Source of the DNA: Mytilisepta virgata
Taxonomy: Eukaryota; Mollusca; Bivalvia; Mytilida; Mytilidae
Length of the DNA stretch: 64,000 nt
Direction of reading: 5' to 3'
NCBI GenBank assembly: GCA_028015205.1
Contig: CM051521.1
Span: forward strand, 93,658,513 to 93,722,512
Shown here: positions 58,051 through 64,000 of the stretch, piece after piece
Numbering within the stretch: position 1 is the stretch's first letter
Layout of the letters: each line of letters starts with the position of its first letter
Notes under the pieces: generated by a model
Seen by the model: only the letters and a program-made list of their open reading frames with translations
What the model was told of the DNA's origin: nothing
Databases searched by the model: none
Translations under genes and position numbers: made by a program

Positions 58051-59029
58051 GTTTTAACATTTTTATTAGACAATAGTAAATACGTCTATTTACGTTTTTG
58101 CAAAATTAAAATCAACACGACTGCCCGCAGATGTTCGGTTCGCTTTGATTACAAAAATGCATACCATTAGAATCAAAATAATTCATTGCTGAAATGCTCT
58201 ACGCTTATTTCAACATGGGTAGGCTTTATATTTGTTTATATTTTTCCCCGAGCGATTAATACATATATAACATATTCATATTTGAATAAGATGTAACATG
58301 AATTCTTTTTTTCCCTTTGACCTTTTAATGGAATGTATTCAGGAAAGCAAGCACCATCCAGAAACTGCAATTAAAAACAGAATAATATCAGGATATTATG
58401 CATAACTCCACCAGGATGCGTATGAAATTTCAACTGAGAACAGACCGTGTCATAACCAATGATCTAAATCCGATAATGAAAAGCTAAGCTCAGTCTCGAA
58501 CAGATAATGACATCACCATAAAAATGCAAATTTTACTTAGACAAAGTTTTATTCAAATTTAAACAATGTTTCAATTAAAAAAAGATGAAAAATTAGCATA
58601 ATAAACTTTAAAAAAACCTTTCTCTCTGAACAACATCATTAAAATGTCCCTTTTTCAAGAGGTCCGATCTCTTCGAGATTGAAAAAGTAAATGAAGTAAA
58701 AAAACTTTCAAAAATGAGATAAAATCTTGCAGCCAGTGGTTCTTTTCGGCAGCATCCATCAAGTTAATTCCCGCAACACTATTGCCTTTTTCATTCTGGG
58801 TGCTCGCCATTCGTTGAACACCCCAACAGACCACTTCAGTTGGTGTTATTAATAGTGTTCGCATTAGTTTGTGATGATATTAACTATTTTATTTCCTCGT
58901 CGTACACATGCGAGTCACTTGTCGTTGTCTTGATGCTGACATTATTGAGCCCAGCTGGATTATTCTATGTGTCAAAGTTGACGAGAGTTAAATGCAAATA
59001 TTCTAGATCTTTAGTTCCTGAATCATAAA

Positions 59030-59775
59030 TAAAGTCAAGAAATACCAAAGGGATATTCGAAGGAGAGAAAAATCGTAACAACTGACAAACTCCGGAGAAC
59101 AAAGAAGACAAGACCAAAACAATACATGCACTACAATTAAAAATAAAACATGAACAACACGGACCCCACCAAAAAACCGGGGGTAGACTTGGGTGCTCCG
59201 AAAGAGTGAGCAGTCTCTGCTTCCTGCAGGACACCCGCCATGCTGCCCATGTCATATCCGGTATGAGGAAGGGATAATATCAATGGAACAGGTCCATTTT
59301 CATTTGGGAAACGGTTTTGTCATACCTGTCAACTAAGTCATTATGACGCCCATAAAACTCCGGGCTCTGTCCAGGAAGTCAATGTATATGTCACAAGCTC
59401 TGGAATAACGTATGAGTTGTGAAATATATACTCCATACGCCGGCGCTTCTGGAATATTGCCGCCCAAAAATGGAAAGTTGACGATTGGAAATCAAAGTCA
59501 TCCCGTTTGTCGTAAAGTTTTGCATTCAACCTTCCTCTGGTGTCAATTTCGAGGTGAAGGTCAAGATAAGATGCAGACTTGGCAGTGTCTGTGGTGTCCT
59601 TAATCTCGAGCTCATTGGGATAGATGAGATGTAAGAAATTCCCAAAACGTGAATTGTTGAGTGATAAAACATCATCTATGTAGCGGAAGCTGAAATTCAA
59701 GGTACGGGCTAACTTCTGTTTTGCCTTAAGAAGCCCGTCAAGGAAGTCTGCCTCATATGAGTAAAGGAACAACAT
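59030..59775 (-). mobile_element. Penelope-like element with intact YIDD box, 3' half
   Basis: On the minus strand: LFLYSYEADF, ARTLNFSFRYIDDVLSLNNS with the catalytic YIDD preserved, FGNFLHLIYPNELEIKDTTD, YLDLHLEIDTRGRLNAKLYD, RRRMEYIFHN, ending with the shared terminal block. Compared with the 54 kb copy it lacks ~75 bp between the DRAR (AACCCGG) and GVIMT (ATGGGCGTC) positions, and the N-terminal polymerase half is absent. A 5'-truncated insertion, typical for target-primed retroelements. Confidence 0.7.
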
Positions 59776-60309
59776 AAAAATTCACTGCTTGTGACAAGAC
59801 CATGTCGTAAAAATTATCCGTACGGGTCATTTGCGAGAGAGGAATATCGTATTCATTTTCAACCGAGGCTGCAACCAATGACATATCTTTCTCAACATCG
59901 GGTAGTAACTGCAAAAACACAATCAAAATATTTCAACCCATGGCAATTGTTAAAACAGAAAATTCGAAATTTTAAATAGCAATTGAAATGGTATCTTCTA
60001 CAAACATAAAAATTTTTAAAAAATGACAATTATTTGCAAGGTAATTTCCAAAGAATTATGCTTGTAGAAATTGTATTGTAATACAATAACAAAAAACCCA
60101 GAAGTGCTACTACCTGTGATATATAGTACCAAACCGTCCTGTTCTAGCCAGTCGGGTAAATCTTTGGATGATGTTTGTTGCGGGATAAATTTTCAAGCCA
60201 TTGTGTTTTATCCCTTGCCGATCTGGCCGAAATTTTCATAGTACCTGTTACAGATAATTTATAGCACCGAATTTCTCGTTAAACGGTTTCGCGTTCGAAA
60301 TTTTATTTG

Positions 60310-60372
60310 TCTAACTCTGAAAGCCATGCCATAAATAAAACATAGAGCATGGCATCAATGAATTATTTCTTA
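60310..60372 (-). repeat. Single arm of the foldback MITE family
   Basis: CATAGAGCATGGCATCAATG and AATTATTT match the right arm of the element at 48,669-48,793. The other arm is not visible within 200 bp. Confidence 0.5.
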
Positions 60373-60496
60373 AATATTATATTTTTATCAAAGATAATTT
60401 GACATGACAGTTTCTTAAATAGCAGTGACAAATATCATTATTAAATACTGTATATAGAATTTTCCCTGGGGTTTTACCTCCAACGATTAACTGATT

Positions 60497-60690
60497 GATA
60501 TGGACAAGACGGGTTTTATCAGTGGGATTTTTATCAGGGATAACATTAGACTAATTTACGTGTATGACATTTTACATTATATTGAAGAAAATTGAAGACA
60601 TATCTAGTCTACTACGTTTTATTGATTTTGAAAAAAGCTTTGATCCATATTGTGGTGTTGAGACTTATGACGATAGAATGTTAACCAGTG
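60497..60690 (+). pseudogene. L1-type LINE reverse transcriptase relic
   Basis: Reads DMDKTGFISGIFIRDNIRLI, YVYDILHYIEEN, then after a frameshift EDISSLLRFIDFEKSFDP. The D-Q-x-G-F-I-x-G-R-x-I-x-x-N-I-R-L pattern and the domain-A I-D-F-E-K-A-F-D motif are characteristic of L1/Tx1-type LINEs. Domain C was not found downstream. With the endonuclease relic at 56.8 kb it may be one element expanded by later insertions. Confidence 0.65.
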
Positions 60691-60934
60691 ATGAGTTATA
60701 ACATAATCAAATGGCTGGAATGAGAACCAAATCTTTCTTAAAATAGAATGTAGTCAATATACAACAAGAAGGGAACAGATTAAATTTCAACATTAATTAT
60801 CATATTCAATGCATAAATGAAAAAGGACGGGAATTGATAAATAATCAAAGTATGATGATGGTATAATATCAAAACACAATAACTAGATCTAGAAAGTCGT
60901 GCGCAGTTTAATGGTTAATTTCTTTAAATTGCTT

Positions 60935-61035
60935 TAATAGTATGTGTTATGCAGAGTACCTGGGTAGATAAGGGGGATATTTCTAGACCAAAACAAAACC
61001 GGTTTTACCCCACCACTGCTCATTACGACACAATA
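60935..61035 (+). repeat. Short interspersed repeat family, 5' fragment
   Basis: TTTAATAGTATGTGTTATGC, AGAGTACCTGGGTAGAT and ACCGGTTTTACCCCACCACT match the first third of the 53,600 copy and the 44,085-44,180 part of another. Confidence 0.6.
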
Positions 61036-61327
61036 ATTGAATATGGGGGAAATGACCATTGGCACACAATTGGTAAAAAAAGGTTGATACAGGTGTGAAA
61101 TGTATCTTATCTTTGTACTTTCAATAATAAGGATAAATCCATCCTTTATTCTGTAATATAAAATGCATTTAACAGCGTTCCGATTTCCCTCACCTCTGTC
61201 AACATTAATGTTTCACATATATACATGAAATTTTAAGAGCAAATTAAAAAGAAACTTTGCTAAAAGTGATCCAATTTGGGTCAAGTTACTGTTTTCATTG
61301 TCAACTGAACATGCTCAGAATATTGCT

Positions 61328-61450
61328 TGATGTTTTTGAGTGTAGTGTTTGATTTGTTTTGGACTTGTCTTCGTTGTTCTTCGGAGTTTGTCAGTTGTTT
61401 TCGATTCTCCTCTCCTTCGAATATTCCTTTGGTATTTGTTGACTTTACTT
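61328..61450 (+). mobile_element. Penelope-like element terminus only
   Basis: GTAGTGTTTGATTTGTTTTG through TCCTTCGAATATTCC and TTGACTTTACTT match the terminal ~120 bp of the family. No coding sequence precedes it. A short CACACACACACA run follows at about 61,472. Confidence 0.65.
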
Positions 61451-61489
61451 ATACCAATGTACAAATATCACACACACACAAAATTTGGT

Positions 61490-63529
61490 GATCACCTTGC
61501 AGATAAACTATAATAATATATTAAATAAATCTGATTTTAATAGTCTCAAAACTATTAACCCGCCGAACTAAAAGTTCTAAAAATTAATACATATAAATAG
61601 GAGGTGGGTATGGAGGAAATTTTCGACAGCAAAAAACTTGAACACCTTATATGGAAAATTCCACTAAATAATGAAAATCAGTGAATTGCGATCAAAAAAG
61701 AAAACTTTGAAGTGAGTATTTTTTACATGCTTGGCTGACTTTACCTAATGAAAGAAAAAACAATGTGTAAGAATCCATAAAGTATGATGTATTCCGAAAA
61801 GAAAAGTTGAGTTCCAAATTAATACCGGAAATATAGTAATTACATATTATCATGCAATAAAAATAAACCAATATAGAGTGTACGAAGAATTAAGCCTTCG
61901 CTCGGAAACTGTAATCGTGCACAAACGATCATAGTATGTTGATCTACTATCATCGTGTTTGCTTCGTTTGACTAGGAATGTTGAGTAGGTCAGTGGCTGT
62001 ATATATATATATATCGGTTTTCATGTCATAAAGTAAGTTTTAAATGCTTCGACGTAAAAACTGTAAATGCGATATAAACGTACAGTTTATGCTACACATG
62101 CTCTATGTGTTGTTTATTGCTTTTTTATGTTTTGAAAAATTCCCAATATTAATTGAGATACATTTTACTTGGAAAAAAAACTATACTTTTATTTGAGTCA
62201 TGTTTTCTTACTAAAGTATATATCTAAAATCGCACTGATCTTACAAAATTCTAGTGTGATCTGGAATTTTTATTTGTCCTACGATTATTCTATATAGCCT
62301 TTAATTGTACTTATAAGTATCAACTTATTGCTATTTGTTATTATATCGAATATATGTACGTCAATTGTTATTTGATGGTTACAATGTACTTCTGTTGAAT
62401 GTTGTTTTTGTGCCGTTTAGTGCTTGTAATGTGGTCAGGGTTGTGCTTTTATTGTGGTCAGGGTGGTTGCCTATTTCTGAATTCGACTCTACAATCCCTT
62501 GACGTAAAACATTTTCCCTTGTACATGTACTTTCCAATGGGCTGTCGTCTCAATGAGGCTCATCCCTAATTATTACCTAATCATATATTGGAGAACAAGC
62601 GCTTATTAACCCGCATCGCAGACGTTTTGTACAAAAAAAAACAATCATATGTAAAGGTAATATAATAACCAACCATATAACATTTGAATAATATCCAAAT
62701 GCATGTAGATCTACGTGTAACTGTACTGCTCAAAATAAATTATAATACAATTTAGAAAAGCAATGTATCTATAGAAATGTACTACTAGTAATCATTGTAA
62801 ACGAATATACCTGGTGAATTTGGTGTTTGATGTTCTATTTACATGTAAGAAGAACACTCTTTTCAAATATTTGTACTTTATAATTAAGCTTTCTGTAAAC
62901 AAAAGATAACAGCTGGAATAAATATAAATATCTGTGACTCAGGAATTTATTTTGAAGAAATAACCGTCAACTTCTTGATCGAATCAGCGAATTGAACAAC
63001 ACGAATTCTTTAATCAATAAATTAGTTTTGCTTTCAGGAACATGCAAACTTATGACACATATCGCTAACACTATTTTATAATCTTGTTTGATAATACACT
63101 GTATTAGCGGTCATTATGCTACATGTATATATATTTGCAGATGACAATTCAGAACTCTATATTAAACATTTGTTATGAAACCTAGAGAGTGCACACTGAA
63201 ATGACAAAAGACAAATTAATCAATTACTTCTTGAATAAAAAATATGAATTTTTCGTTATCTTGAAGTTAAACACCAGGCTGTTCAATCGGCTTCGCAAAG
63301 AATATATTTCCATTTCTGATTTTGATTTCTAAGCTTATTTTATATGAAATGTACAACAAATTAAATTTCGGTTCATGAATGCATTGCTGAATTGAGTTCG
63401 ACTTCAAGTTATAACTTTTAGTTTTATAGGCTTGATTTATATGGATTCAAAAGTTACAAATTTCAAATCAGTACCCATTAAACCAATCACCTTGGTCATT
63501 CTTCACTCTTAAAAATGTTATCTTTTAAT
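61490..63529. other. Gene-free AT-rich stretch
   Basis: A duplicated TGTGGTCAGGGT motif lies at about 62,431 and 62,453. No domain or splice-bounded frame was found. Confidence 0.35.
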
Positions 63530-63890
63530 ATTCAGTACTAGATACAAGGGAAAAGTAAGGAAGTACCTTCAACAGAGGAAGTACAAAATGTAGAAGTATC
63601 GCAAGTATGGAATCGTACTTTTCTTACAGCTCATAATGGTCATGCTTCAAACCAATTTTGGACTAGCTGTAGCCCAACATTTCTATAATCCATTTTGTAA
63701 AAAAAAATAATGTTGCATCGTTAAACAGGAAGTACGTATAGGTGTGGAAAAGGTATCAAATATTTATTCAACTTACAACAACTCATCATGGTCATGCTTC
63801 GCGCCAAATAACGAAATAGCTGCACTTATACATTCTGAGTAATTTGAGACCAAAATATTTTGCAACGGAAGGACGGACGGACAGAATTAG
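63530..63890 (+). repeat. Two-unit repeat ending in a CGGACGGACAG run
   Basis: AGGAAGTAC...CTCATAATGGTCATGCTTC...TAGCTG (from 63,560) returns with drift from 63,728 (CTCATCATGGTCATGCTTC). The stretch closes with ACGGAAGGACGGACGGACAG, an ending style also seen in the other bivalve-type repeats here. Confidence 0.55.
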
Positions 63891-64000
63891 ACAAGTATTC
63901 TAAAAATTCTTGTAAATATTCACAACAACAAACTTTCCTCCAAGAAATTTTTTACAATCTTTTTGTGATTCACACTTTCATTTATATATGTTTTTTTTCA

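Noticed and set aside
58655..58864. Minus-strand frame with NSVAGINLMDAAEKNHW, slightly ankyrin-like
   Set aside because: Single short frame, no repeat spacing, no splice borders; resemblance too weak to annotate.

Overview
The window looks like a stretch of a bivalve mollusc nuclear genome, most likely a marine mussel (Mytilus-like). This is inferred from the AT-rich, intron-rich sequence, the dense load of short interspersed repeats with degenerate ~150 bp internal units, and the mix of LINE, Penelope-like, pogo and Harbinger remnants. No bacterial operon, rRNA gene, intact tRNA gene or CRISPR array is visible.

The one gene that can be assembled end to end runs from 5,594 to 28,780 on the + strand. 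It has eight exons with consensus splice junctions, and the summed coding length (2,154 nt) is an exact multiple of three. It encodes a 717-residue type I membrane protein: signal peptide, four cysteine-rich domains of galactose-binding-lectin (SUEL) type each carried by one phase 1-1 exon, a Ser/Thr-rich stalk, one membrane segment, and a tail with 17 tyrosines that contains an internally duplicated ~55-residue module. Decayed partial copies of a further lectin-type exon lie in the intron between the third and fourth domain exons. A TATA box lies 53 bp before the start codon.

Around it are mobile elements. 0.8-5.3 kb: a dead APE-type LINE, split by a repeat insertion. Introns of the gene (5.7-28.0 kb): several bivalve repeat families, a MITE-like element, purine tracts and an array of palindromic minisatellite units. 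28.8-38.3 kb: mostly gene-free, with an (AT)n tract, one Penelope-like reverse transcriptase relic and a four-unit tandem repeat whose units carry AGGTCAnnnTGACCT-type palindromes. 38,288-43,779: a nearly complete 5.5 kb pogo-like DNA transposon with perfect 20 bp terminal inverted repeats, TA flanks, and a broken transposase gene followed in frame by a PHD finger. 44-54 kb: short repeats, foldback elements, tRNA-like SINE heads, and a PIF/Harbinger transposase exon near a broken Myb/SANT-like remnant. 54-64 kb: two Penelope-like relics, a Ty3/gypsy gag-like relic, pieces of an L1-type LINE (endonuclease, then reverse transcriptase 3.5 kb on), and an inverted second copy of the palindromic minisatellite element.

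The lectin-type receptor is the best candidate for something new. The pogo-PHD transposon, the palindromic minisatellite element and the AGGTCA-palindrome tandem repeat are the other structures worth a closer look. All family names come from motifs read by eye; no search was run.
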